Shown: positions 43,931 through 54,240, counted from the first letter of the stretch. The stretch: 64,000 nt of DNA from Mantis religiosa (GCA_030765055.1 CM060958.1:110476127-110540126); one strand, 5' to 3'. Notes: generated by a model from the letters alone, not told the origin. Numbers and translations are program-made.

Positions 43931-44605
43931 AGTTGGACTGCCCCACATTTACCTACCGAGACGGAGGAATTGAATGGGGAAACTAAATCACCTACCTGGA
44001 AGTGAGGCTGAACCAAGGTCTAACTTTTCGTGAGCATATTACCGGGACCTCTGCCCAGATGGAGGGAGCTATCGCTTCCTTGTACCGCATGCTGAGTTCC
44101 GGGATGTCAGGTCTTTTATAGTTACACCTTTTCTGATCGCTTGTAATTCTTCAAATGCTGTATGCCTGCGAGGTCTGGCATATGGCCGCAGACTGTTAGA
44201 TACGGTACCTTGAAACGGCTCATAACTAAGGACTCCGGTCTACCTACTCCGTTAGCCCTTACTGTTCGGTAAGAATACTTCATGAAGCCTCATCTCTTCT
44301 ATATGTGGAGAACGAAATTAGGCGTCGGGCTCATAATTTCTAAGAAAGCTTACCACTACATCAAAGCGTCCTCTTCAGGTCTCGGGGGATTATGACCCCA
44401 CTAAGCGCCGCTTCAGGTGCCATCGGGTACCACGTATGGCATGCGGGCACCCGAGATAACCAAGGAGCAATTCCTAGCAGCAGCTAAGCTGAGCTCCATT
44501 AATACCCAGGGAGTGTTAGCCTTTAAAATCCTCTCATCAGAACATAAAACATATTTACACCAAGGTGTAACGGGGTACTATGTTTAATTGCAACCTTTGT
44601 CTCAA
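43931..44605 (+). pseudogene. LINE (jockey-like) RT C-terminal fragment, copy 2
   Basis: Paralogue of 34881-35465. It has an extra about 90 bp (44305-44400) with HNF- and HYIKASSSGLGG-like coding absent from copy 1, so copy 1 has a deletion. Stops are present. Confidence 0.75.
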
Positions 44606-44624
44606 TTTCCACCTAAATCATAAA

Positions 44625-44995
44625 AATGGACATTAATTGTTATTTCACAATACCCGTGTGTAGGACGCACTATGAAAGGATAGATTCAGTTTGAAAAATT
44701 CAATGCCATAGCTGGGATTTGAACCACGGATCTTCTGGTCTCCATCCAGCCTCTCTAAACCATTGAGCTACTATGGCCAACGTGCCAACATGACATTAAA
44801 TACTCCAACTGATGCAATTTTTCAGTCTACCCTTGCATAGTGCGTCCTACACATGGATAGTGTGAAAGAACAATTAATGTCCATTAATTGTACATAATAG
44901 TGGACCGAACTATAAAGCCCGGGACTTAAAGTACTTACAGTATAGTAAGTCGAAGTTGAGGTAGTTGTCTCATGAGTTTATGAGAACTCCTAATC
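44625..44995. mobile_element. Family T: inverted arms around a tRNA-like core
   Basis: The left arm (about 44629-44700) and right arm (about 44815-44890) are inverted copies built from GGACATTAATTGTT..TTTCACA and GTGTAGGACGCACTATG. Between them lies a minus-strand tRNA-like core (about 44704-44779). Its acceptor-like ends GCCATAG and CTATGGC pair perfectly, its A-box is TAGCTCAATGG and its B-box is GGTTCAAATCC. The conserved linker follows. Beyond the right arm, 44890-44995 matches 18146-18245. Confidence 0.75.
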
Positions 44996-45338
44996 TCTGT
45001 TTAATATATCCTTGCCCCACTGATATGTATCACTTCACGTACAAATACCTTCCCCCTCACCCAAATTGGCTAATGCTTTCGCGCCATAGACCATAGGCGG
45101 TACTCTCCCGTCATATTTAAACCAGGAGTAAGCGTCATAATTATTACCGCGAAGGTCATACAAATAAGAATATGAAGGCATGCAAAAATACAAGTTTGTA
45201 ATGAAACTTAGCAAGTTGAATGACTGCAGAATGAAACTGAAACAATTTTATAATTAAAGACCTTCGGCCTTTTCCACTAAGATTTTTTTTTTAAACCTGC
45301 GCACATATCTTGACAAAATGCTTGCCTTTCAGTCTTAA
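44996..45338. other. No recognisable gene
   Basis: Nothing supported. Confidence 0.45.
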
Positions 45339-45339
45339 A

Positions 45340-45699
45340 AGTCGTGTCACGCAATACTTGTCATGTGTCCTTCATTCATCCAAGTCTCGTCAAGGTAGTA
45401 TATTTTGCGAGTTGTATCCCTGTACAGTCTGATTGTCCTTAAATAACGTCTTCACCACACAGCAATATCGCCCACGGAGTGCTAAGTTTTCCTGTTGTCA
45501 CAAATTTTATGTCGCGATGTTCCTACGGACCTAACACACCTGTAAGTTCAGAGCACAGTTGTTCGACTTCTCTCTCTAACAAAGACGAAGTTTTCTCTGT
45601 GAGTGCATTAAACACATGCAACACAGTTCTTTTTTCGCCGCTTTGTAAAGGTATTCCCTTGCAATGCTTCGGCGAAGAACTGGCGCTAGATTCTTCCAT
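45340..45699 (-). pseudogene. DDE transposase N-terminal fragment
   Basis: From a minus-strand ATG at 45699 the reading gives MEESSASSSPKHCKGIPL, then TVLHVFNALTEKTSSLLERE and VEQLCSELTGVLGPS. Later, in a shifted frame, it gives KIYYLDETWMNEGH with the first catalytic Asp. This is the N-terminal half of the family seen at 19665-20160. It is truncated near 45340 and frameshifted. Confidence 0.7.
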
Positions 45700-45701
45700 T
45701 A

Positions 45702-46098
45702 TACATATAATAAGTACGCGTGCAATAAACGATCAATAAAATAATTTAGCTCTCGCACTCGGCAAAACACCAAATGGCGATGTATGACTAATCCAGTTCA
45801 AAACAAGGTCAGTGATAAAAGTCATATAAACAAAAGGGAACCTCCTCTTTACTTCGTTTAAGAATTAACATGCATTTCAGATAAATCAACTCTGTTGCGT
45901 AATATATTTAATTTAAACGGTTACGAAAATGTAAATTTGATAATTCTCTTCCAACGTATAAAGATATATCACCATGTTAAATAACGAACTAAATTTTACT
46001 ACACAACAGTCTATAGTATAATAGCAGCCAATGAGAGGTGATAAGGTCACGTGACCGTTAAGAGATACGGGACAAGCTTATGCGAAACAAGGATTCGT
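45702..46098. other. No recognisable gene
   Basis: AT-rich sequence with no supported feature. Confidence 0.45.
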
Positions 46099-46099
46099 G

Positions 46100-46270
46100 G
46101 TTAACCGGGAAAAACACGAGTCAGTTGGAGAATTTAATATCATTTTGGCACGTTGGCCATAGAATCTCAATGGTTTAGAACGGCTGTACGGATACCAGAA
46201 GATCCGTGGTTCAAATCCCGGCTATGGCATTGCATTTTTCAGTCTGGCTCTAACCCTTTCATAGACCATA
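46100..46270 (+). mobile_element. Family T repeat, plus orientation
   Basis: Conserved linker (ACGAGTCAGTTGGAGAATTT..GGCACGTTGGCC), then a tRNA-like core (46157-46228) with B-box GGTTCAAATCC and perfectly pairing ends GCCATAG/CTATGGC, then the start of an arm (TTTTTCAGTCTGGCTCTA). Only one arm start is present. Confidence 0.7.
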
Positions 46271-46800
46271 AAAAGTCACTCTGCAATTCCTACCCGCGGT
46301 TAAACACTTTTAAGGGTGGGCACGCAGAAGAAAAATAATTCAGGTCTACCAAAGCTCTCCAGCAGTGGCGGAGGGACGCACGGACGGACGGACGGACGAG
46401 TGTACATTTAACTATTTGTGCATATTTATACACACATATATATTTTTATTTCGCAGCAATGATTCATACAAATATTTCACCCCAATAATTAAAGAAGAGA
46501 AGGAGACAGAAAATTTCTTTTTTATTGCTATGTTTGTGTAGGATTTACGTTAGCATGTTTATAAATCCATAAAAGGTCGGCAAAAACTGAGAACGTAGGT
46601 ACTAACAACGAGCCCTTCCTGCTATAAACATTGTGTGGCCTTAAGACCACACGACAGAAGTAAAAGCATAAAAACTATTCATTATAAATGATTCTTAAAA
46701 TTAATTTAAAAAATTTAATGTTGACACTCATCCTTGCGCAAAGAGGCCAGTTTCGAGCTAAACATTTCATGCCTTACACTAAGTGTGCTAACAAATGAAA
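46271..46800. other. No recognisable gene; short GGAC repeat
   Basis: A short (GGAC)n tract lies at about 46377-46398. The rest is AT-rich with nothing supported. Confidence 0.5.
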
Positions 46801-46804
46801 ATAC

Positions 46805-47376
46805 TGTGACTTTGTGGGTTCGTGGAATAAAAAGTCCAATTACACCACTCAACAATGTTCTTTATTTCTACCGACTTACAGTTTAACACTTGCCAATTAC
46901 ACAAAATTACTTGCTGCACACAATTACAATTTACCAGTTCGTCCGTTACAACTTCACTTGTACTCGCGGTTACGTAAGCTCCGGTACACATTCAAAGTTA
47001 CGTACAGTCTTCCGTTGCACAACCCTTTCCGTTCATTAACACGTCGCTGACTAACTCTTACACCAAGAACTGCGACTGTCTCCTCGCTCACACTCACTAA
47101 CCAACTGATTGACCAACACAACCAACAACTGAACTGAACTCTGTCTGTCTGTAACCCTCTTTATAGGAATATCGCCGGTTTCTGGTGTTTACAAGATTGT
47201 TCTGGTAAACGAAAGATCGAGAAGCAGGTGGAAGGAAAACAGACGCACAGTTATGTTTCTTTCCGACCGCTGGCTGTCACCACTATAAGACAAACGAGGG
47301 AAAGGCGTGGCTAACCGAGCCTCCCCTGTCTTCCGTTGCCAGCTGCTCACAGGGTGTTTCAGCGCTCCCCGTTACA
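46805..47376 (-). repeat. 3' LTR of the young element
   Basis: Starts TGTGACTTTGTGGGTTCGTG and ends CCCCGTTACA (plus-strand reading). A TATA-like CTCTTTATAGGAAT lies near 47157. Confidence 0.95.
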
Positions 47377-48502
47377 CTGCTCCCTTCTCAAATCTGTTCG
47401 CCCTCGAACAGCCCCATCGTAGCGTGCGAGGCGGTCCAGGTGTACCACCAGCATCTGCTCGGAGTCTCAGCCAGAAGTAGCGCTGCCGTAGTTTGTGAAT
47501 CATTCGGTTCGCTCCCAGGTGTCCTCCTGAAGTACCGGCGTGCACTTCCTCCAAGATTTCCGGGACCTTACTCCGGGGAAGTACCAACTGTCCTCTCTGC
47601 GCCTTCCCATCGGGTGACTCCCATACCCGGAACAGCACGCCCACTCTGGTCTTCAACGAGTCCCATTGGGCCCAGTGCGACTTGTAGGTGGCGCTCCTCG
47701 GTGCGATGTCCTCCCAGGTCGGTCTCGTCCCTGCGTCCACTTCCCTCAAGAGTGGCCCCAAGTCTGCGTCCGCCAGCTGCTCCCTCCTCAGGCCTGCGCT
47801 ATCCCAGCCTTCAGCAGGCACTGCCACAACTACTCGGACTGCTGCGGCACGCTCCTCCTCTTCCACTCTTGTGCGCTCGTGGCCGTCCTGGATCTGCGAT
47901 AGGACACCTCCAATGCAATGGTCGCTGGCGTCGGTGTCCACAATGAAGGCACCACCCGGTTGTGGGAAACCCAAAATAGGAGCACTGCACAGGGTCCCCT
48001 TCGGGTGCTGGAAAGCGTCTTCGGCGTCCTCCGTCCACACATAAGGCCGGTTTTCCTCCGTCAGGCGGGCGAGGGGCTTTGCGATGTTGTCGGCCTTTTC
48101 CTCTAAATCATTAAGGCGGTCGTCTACTTGACCCTTCCGCTTGCCCGGGTTCGTGACGTCATTCCCCACGCCGGCCAACCGTTCCTCAAACTTGGCGGCG
48201 AGAGCCTCATTCGCCACCTTCATTTCGGTAGCCAGACCGTCATTCGCTGCTCTCATTTCCGTGGTTAACTCGGCCTTCATTTGTTCCATCTTCTCGGCGA
48301 TGTTCTCCCTAGCCGTCCTGATTAGTTTCAACTCCGCGGCCAGGTTATTTCTAGTCTCCAGCACTTCCGCGGCCAGGTTATTTCTAGTCTCCAGCTTCTC
48401 TGTTAATTCGGCATGCATTTCTTCCATCTTCCTGGTGATGTTGTCTTTAGCCGTCTTTATTTCTTGCAGTTCCGCTAAAATCTTTTCTAATGCTGCCTCC
48501 AT
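47372..48502 (-). CDS. Chimeric Gag/RNase H/integrase-fragment protein
   Basis: An uninterrupted frame of 376 codons from an ATG at 48502, about 75 bp after the primer-binding region. The open frame extends further upstream into the LTR, but this start fits the gag position. In order: a coiled coil of Lys/Glu-rich repeats (residues 1 to about 125, with ETRNNLAAE repeated), a joint at about 135-145, then ENRPYVWTEDAEDAFQHPKG and FIVDTDASDHCIGGVLSQIQ from the RT-RNase H region. A linker follows, then the first half of the integrase zinc domain (HAGTSGGHLGANRMIHKLRQ) without its Cys pair. The stop codon is made by the first bases of the LTR (TG-TAA). No catalytic unit is complete; a structural role in packaging is possible but unproven. 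Confidence 0.8.
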   Translation of the reverse strand: MEAALEKILAELQEIKTAKDNITRKMEEMHAELTEKLETRNNLAAEVLETRNNLAAELKLIRTARENIAEKMEQMKAELTTEMRAANDGLATEMKVANEALAAKFEERLAGVGNDVTNPGKRKGQVDDRLNDLEEKADNIAKPLARLTEENRPYVWTEDAEDAFQHPKGTLCSAPILGFPQPGGAFIVDTDASDHCIGGVLSQIQDGHERTRVEEEERAAAVRVVVAVPAEGWDSAGLRREQLADADLGPLLREVDAGTRPTWEDIAPRSATYKSHWAQWDSLKTRVGVLFRVWESPDGKAQRGQLVLPRSKVPEILEEVHAGTSGGHLGANRMIHKLRQRYFWLRLRADAGGTPGPPRTLRWGCSRANRFEKGAV

Positions 48503-48547
48503 CGTTGTAATGTTCGGTGATGTTGTTTTCCCGCTTCCTGACACCAG

Positions 48548-48579
48548 TGTGACTTTGTTATCCCACTTCTTGACACCAG
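48548..48579 (-). repeat. 32-bp duplication of the LTR/primer-binding junction
   Basis: Between the LTR edge at 48580 and the interior, TGTGACTTTGTTATCCCACT and following bases repeat the LTR start and primer-binding site. ACACCAG|TGTGACTTTGT occurs at both 48543 and 48575. It looks like a strand-transfer slip during reverse transcription. Confidence 0.85.
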
Positions 48580-49151
48580 TGTGACTTTGTGGGTTCGTGG
48601 AATAAAAAGTCCAATTACACCACTCAACAATGTTCTTTATTTCTACCGACTTACAGTTTAACACTTGCCAATTACACAAAATTACTTGCTGCACACAATT
48701 ACAATTTACCAGTTCGTCCGTTACAACTTCACTTGTACTCGCGGTTACGTAAGCTCCGGTACACATTCAAAGTTACGTACAGTCTTCCGTTGCACAACCC
48801 TTTCCGTTCATTAACACGTCGCTGACTAACTCTTACACCAAGAACTGCGACTGTCTCCTCGCTCACACTCACTAACCAACTGATTGACCAACACAACCAA
48901 CAACTGAACTGAACTCTGTCTGTCTGTAACCCTCTTTATAGGAATATCGCCGGTTTCTGGTGTTTACAAGATTGTTCTGGTAAACGAAAGATCGAGAAGC
49001 AGGTGGAAGGAAAACAGACGCACAGTTATGTTTCTTTCCGACCGCTGGCTGTCACCACTATAAGACAAACGAGGGAAAGGCGTGGCTAACCGAGCCTCCC
49101 CTGTCTTCCGTTGCCAGCTGCTCACAGGGTGTTTCAGCGCTCCCCGTTACA
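48580..49151 (-). repeat. 5' LTR of the young element
   Basis: 572 bp, read as identical to 46805-47376. Followed by the target duplication ATAC. Confidence 0.95.
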
Positions 49152-49155
49152 ATAC

Positions 49156-50640
49156 TCTGAAACAACTGAATGACCACGCACTTGCGACCGTGCAAAGAGG
49201 GATGTATAAAGGAAGTAAAATAGAATTACATAATATACTGTTTTAGATATATTTCATTTTATATTAAAATACATACTATTTCAATATGATTTTTCATAAT
49301 TGTTTTTGCTGATACTCATATTGCATTGCATTTTTATGTTTAATAAGAGTAGTAGTTCATACATATTTTATAACAAAATATACGATATTCGTTTGCTTAT
49401 TTGCTATTTTTGAATATTCGGAAATGTTTGGTTATGTATACATTTTGCACGTATCATTACATATACGTACATATACTCATTACTCTATATTTTATTACAC
49501 CTTCGTACATATTTTCATACATCTTTTATTGCATGTTATATTTATTTCAAGTGTTTTGTCACAACTGATACTGATATTAATACATTTTCTTGACCTTCGG
49601 ACGGTCCTATAAGATGTAAATGAAAATAAACGTAAAAGGTAATTTTAATTACTGATAATTTTATTATTTACGTGTTATTACATTTAATTTATTGATGTTT
49701 TACGTTTTACTACTCACAAAAAAGAAATTGTCAGCAAAAATAACCAGTTCCTAATTGAAACATCTCTTTCACGAATACCTAAGACTTATTTACAATTAGC
49801 CCCCTCGTTTTATTTTTCGGTGTAGTTTTAATTATTCAAATACCGAACTTCGATGAAATTATCTGTTCCTTTTGACTATTATTATTGTTTAAACTGGAAT
49901 TTGATATGTTGTCGACAGAAGGTCGGTTACCAGCTCGGTTACTGGCACTTGACAGTATTTTAAATATGTTAAAACATACCTGGATACGTGTTGTTGATAT
50001 GCTGTTGAGTGCGACAGAAAATCTACGGTGTATAGCAGTATGGACAACATAAGACTGAAATATAATGTTGGGGGGTTAGCTCGGTTTGAGCCGACTCGAA
50101 CCGACTTCACTCGAATGAGCATCACATAATCCAGCGTGATGGCTCAGTTTAATTAACCGCCCACAAAAAGTACTAAACGCGCCTAAAGAAGTTTTTGCTT
50201 CAAAATACGCCGCTTGACAACAAACTAAACAGCGTTCAACAATTCATGTGGTAAATATTTAAAGTTTAGTGCGGCTGTTACATCATACAACTTGAAATAG
50301 TTTGTATTAATATTGCAAATCGTAACGATAACATCTCCAAGAATTAAAAAGTGCCATTTTCACTTAACTTTCAAAAAGTTAAGTGTGAGCAGTAGGAAAG
50401 AGAATATTAGAATGTCGAAGGAGTAGAGCAGTAAAGCAGTAAAGCTAATTTGGTTTTATGGAAATCATCATCTTAACAGTTGGAAATATAGCACTGTGAA
50501 AGTGTGTTAAAACAATGTTTTTTCTATTTTCGGAATATTTTGAAAATCAATGCGACTTTCCAGCTAGAGACGGTTGGTTTTATTTAACAAAAATAAATCT
50601 ATCTTGTTTTATAGCATTGTTATATATAGCTGCTGATAGA
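49156..50640. other. No recognisable gene
   Basis: Very AT-rich sequence. A 78-codon minus frame at 49889-50125 shows no family motif. Nothing supported. Confidence 0.5.
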
Positions 50641-50649
50641 CATTCTTGG

Positions 50650-51285
50650 GCCAGAGGAAGACAGATTGGAGAGTTGTGAGTATTTCAGCCGGGAGCGAGG
50701 CCTGCAGTACGTGTGACGTCAGGCAAAAGCCATGTAGTACCAAGTTACCTATATAAATGGCGCTGTGAATACAGAATCTAGGATTTCATTCAGTCTAGCG
50801 CATTCGATTACAACAATAAGCTGCTATGTACCTAATGTAACTGTTAAATTTACAAGGAGATGGTTACTAAAGGACAAGAAAGACTTGGCTGATTTTTACA
50901 AGAATTGCCCCTAAACCAGATTTCCGAGATTGTATTCACTTGCCGCACGGACATTGTGTATGTTTCGCTCGACATATGTTATGAAATTAGCTAAGTTCAA
51001 ACCCCTAAGCACCCTGTCGATTCACAATCTAACATGCAGCCTTCGATTACAAATTTCCCAGACATAACGTCCTGACATTGATAAACTAGTTTTAAAGAAA
51101 GAAGAAACAGAAGGTGTCGGAAAATACCCATGTAATTCTGTTCTGAGTGGGTCTCCTCTAATTTGCAGAGAAAGTTAGTTGATGCCTTATTGTATTTACT
51201 TCATAACATGCCAGACATTCAGATAAACTACGAGTTGAAGTTTTATATATTTGCTCATAGCACAGATCTAAAATGTAATTGTCTG
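50650..51285 (+). mobile_element. hAT-derived repeat, copy b, with TATA-like leader
   Basis: The leader (50652-50795) repeats AGAGGAAGACAG, AGCCGGGAGCGAGGC, GTGTGACGTCA and CTATATAAATGGCGCTGTG. Directly after it the coding remnant reads KDKKDLADFYKN, FPRLYSLAART and SLRLQIS-like pieces with stops and an internal loss of the TFSV block. It ends with the shared GCTCATAGCACAGATC region. Leader and C-terminal hAT fragment are adjacent here, as in copy c. Confidence 0.65.
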
Positions 51286-51289
51286 GAGA

Positions 51290-51990
51290 ACGCGTCTGCT
51301 CACATTATATCTTTGTGTATTAATGGTTCTTAATCTCTATTTAGCCTAGAGTGTTCAAAGCATCATTATGTAGTTACTCTTCTATGAAAAAGTTTATCAA
51401 CTGGATCAATGAGACACGATTCACCATCCCTCCCTAATACTGCTATAAAAATTCAATAGAGTTAAAGTGGGCACAAATTATGTTGCAAACAGAAATAATA
51501 CTTTTAAACTGACTGGCATTGAATGAATTATTCACGAAGAAATTGACATGGAATATAACATGACCGGGAAAAGTGCGTGAGACATCAAGTAAACTACAAG
51601 AAGACGACTTCCGGAAAGAAATAGCCCGTAACGAGATTTTGATACCTATCATCATAAATTCGCAGTACTCAGACGTTGAAGACAATGACAATGACGAATT
51701 ATCTCTTAACATAATTAACATTCACAGCTATACGGATGTACAGCTGGTATTTTCGTTGGATTATAAAAGTAAGTAATTCATAAACTATAATTTATTTTAA
51801 ACTAAATCTTTAAAAATTTGCGATTTGTGATTTCAACAACTGCATTATTATAAAAGTTCGGAAAATTCAGTTTGCGTTTCCTTACGTCTAGCGCCACTAG
51901 CACTCGAAAGTGTGAGCGAGAGAAGGAAATATAAAAAGAGTGGGGATAACGAAGTGGCAACGGTGAAGACTCTAAAGCTTCTGATTGGCT
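51290..51990 (+). repeat. Coding-like interspersed repeat X, copy 2
   Basis: The first 140 bp match the fragment at 35641-35865 in the same orientation. Then comes a coding-like stretch (51573-51776), open for 67 codons: KLQEDDFRKEIARNEILIPI, then DVEDNDNDELSLNI. It ends next to AAAAGTAAGTAAT, a good splice donor. Downstream, 51850-51960 matches 5225-5335. The family is unknown to me; the donor suggests a spliced gene fragment or a spliced transposase. Confidence 0.6.
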
Positions 51991-51994
51991 ACAG

Positions 51995-52645
51995 GCGATA
52001 ACTCTTCCCATTTGAAACACATATTACTTAGCTGTGCTAGTTCATAGTTAGGGAAAACTTTACCTGGATAATCTTCCATAAACCTATGATCACCCCCAGA
52101 GAAAAATTTACACTGGAACGAGCAAGGAAATGAAAAACAATGAGGTATTATAATTCCGAGCAAGATAGTTAATAGCATTTTGAATAAAACATTGTGCAAA
52201 CCTATCTTGAACAAGAACAGACCAAAGAGCAGTTCTTAATGACCACCTAAGTATTTAACTCTTCCACACACAAGTTAGCCAAGAGCCGCCACAACAGACT
52301 GCAGAAACTGGGGCACCATAACTCCTAATTTGTTGTGTTTTCCTCGACATGAACATTTAATGAGGTTTCCCTTGTAATGTTCCCATAAGGTCTGGCGAAC
52401 ACAAAGCGCCAAAAGTTTCTTCCCTGGACTAGGCAGTACTGCATCAACAACACTCCTCTCATTAACAAAGATCAATTACAAAATTTCTCTCGCGGTTTCC
52501 AGCGGCACGGTGAACAAAAAGTGAAACAAAAGAGTAAACGTGACGAATCTGCTGAGAGAGCCATTTTGAGTGCGAGCACTATCAGGGCTATGCCCTTACT
52601 CGAAATGTTCTATTAATATACAATAAAAGACGCATGATTATTGAA
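51995..52645. other. No recognisable gene
   Basis: Minus frames at 51972-52214 and 52275-52475 show no motif I recognise. Nothing supported. Confidence 0.45.
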
Positions 52646-52648
52646 ATA

Positions 52649-53922
52649 CGAGGTGCGTTCAAGCTACATTTCCTGTTTTTTCTCACAAAGTAATCACAAG
52701 ACAAATGTGAAACTAGTGTCACTTCTTAACGTAATTTCGCTCTACCAGTAAACCTTTCTCATAACGTTGAAGCATGATTCCAAGGTCGCTGCGAACGCTT
52801 GTTTAGGAGTGTGTTTTGACAACTGGAAAATCGTTGAGGCAATAGCGGCACGAATAGTGAATCTGCGACCACGGAGAATGTCTTTAAACGTGGGAAACAG
52901 CCAGGACAGTTGAGTACGGAGCATGAGCAATCACTTCAAAGTCGTTGTCACGAAGGAACTCCTGCGTCGCGCTCGCCTGATGCGCTGGGGCGTTGTCTTG
53001 ATGAAAGAACACACGTCCAACACCTTCCACCCGTTTTTCACGCAATGCTGGGAGGAGTTTATTCATAAAAACATTTTGGTAGGACGCAGCTGTCATCGTA
53101 GTGCCCTTTGGAATGCAATGAGTAAGGATTAAACCACTGCTGTCCCAGAAGATGGCCACCATCATTTTGTCAGCACTGGCACTCACCCGAATTTTTTTGG
53201 TGGCGGTGAGTCTGTCTGCTTCCATTGATCTGACTGGCGCTTCGTTTCAGGGTTGAGAAAGGGCATCCACGTCTCATACATTGTCACAATGAACTGAAAG
53301 AAAGTTTCATTCATGGCGTCATCATGCGTCAACATCGCCAGACAATTTGCTACGCGCGTAGCTCTGCGATCATCCGTCAGCAGTCATGGCACCCACCTGG
53401 AAGACACTTCCTGCATTTTCAGATTTTCATGCAGGATTGTGAGCACAGATTCCAAGGAAATGATAGTTTTGGAGGCGATGTCTGTAATGCTCAATCGGTG
53501 ATCCTCCAAAACAACGTCAGACCGGATGGTGCGAGGCCGTGACTGTCTTGGTTTGTCAAACGATGTTCTGCCTTCTTTGAGCAGTCGCACTTAGGAACGG
53601 CACATTAGACACATCCATGGTACCATGACCACATGCCTCACACAACTGGGGATGAATTTTAATAGTAGTTATACCACAAAAATGGAGAAAATCAATTATT
53701 ACAGCCTGTGTTTTCAATGAAAACGTGGCCATTTTAAGCTTAGAAAACAGTCCTAAATCTCGTTACTGCCACTAGATTTCGATGCAATGTACAGTGCTGC
53801 TATCTCTGTCACGTATTCACAAAGCGTCCACATGCATTCACAAAGTTTTTAAAACAAAACCAGAAGTTCCTATGTGGTCCTTAGTCCTAAAAGAACAGGT
53901 GTTATATCTTGAACGCACCTCG
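52649..53922 (-). mobile_element. Mariner-type element with both ends, 1,274 bp
   Basis: Ends CGAGGTGCGTTCAAGCTACA and the complement of ATCTTGAACGCACCTCG are bordered by TA (52647-52648 and 53923-53924). The length is normal for mariner. The inverted match is about 16 bp, then weaker. Confidence 0.93.
52742..53590 (-). pseudogene. Mariner-type transposase, frameshifted
   Basis: The minus reading starts with RLLKEGRTSFDKPRQSRPRT and a helix-turn-helix segment SITDIASKTIISLESVLTIL, then LKMQEVSSRWVP. YETWMPFLNPETKRQSDQW follows, with Tyr in place of the first catalytic Asp. The frame 53225-52884 holds VFFHQDNAPAHQASATQEFL (second Asp intact) and a degraded APYSTVLAVSHV in place of YSPDLAPCD. 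The last frame (52930-52742) gives the C-terminus. Two catalytic positions are lost and frame breaks exist, so it is inactive. Confidence 0.85.
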
Positions 53923-54000
53923 TAAATGTAAATAACTAAAAAACCTTTGGCCTTTTGTAGCTGAAGCTTTACATTCAGGAAGCGGAGTCTATAGATGTAG

Positions 54001-54240
54001 TTTTTTGTGTAATTTTACGTCCTCCAACGTTAAGTCATATCGGACGATGAATGGAATGGGTGAAATGATGCTCAAATGAGCCCAGGGTCCTTAGAGCTTA
54101 GAGTTACCCGACATTCGTCTTTCAGGATAAGGGAAAACCCCGGAAAAACCTTATCCAGATAACTCACCCTGACCGAGATTCGAACTCGGGACCTCTTGAA
54201 CGTGAGGCAGACACTCTACCACCACGCTACCGAGGCGGGC
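54001..54240 (-). mobile_element. tRNA-derived SINE, family A, copy 3
   Basis: Perfect 13-bp target duplication TCTATAGATGTAG (53988-54000 and 54241-54253) around a 240-bp element. The minus-strand head has TAGCGTGGTGG and GAGTTCGAATC. The best-defined copy in the window, so it gives the family's true ends. Confidence 0.96.

Larger units (their letters stand above)
46805..49151 (-). mobile_element. Young non-autonomous gypsy-type LTR element, 2.35 kb
   Basis: Two 572-bp LTRs (46805-47376 and 48580-49151) that I find identical base for base, with a perfect 4-bp target duplication ATAC (46801-46804 and 49152-49155). The 1.2-kb interior keeps the primer-binding region (CTGGTGTCAAGAAG, minus), the purine tract GAGAAGGGAGCAG and one open chimeric frame. 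RT, most of RNase H and the integrase core are deleted. It belongs to the same family as 25888-31788 by LTR and coding similarity. Identical LTRs mean a recent insertion, so its enzymes must have come from another copy. Confidence 0.96.

Noticed and set aside
46805..47376. Two independent solo LTRs at 46.8 and 48.6 kb
   Set aside because: The matching ATAC flanks are on the outer sides only, and primer site and purine tract lie inside, so they are the two ends of one element.
52275..52475. 66-codon minus frame (GKHNKLGVMVPQFLQSVVAA)
   Set aside because: Looks protein-like, but I could not link it to any family or find a second copy in the window.
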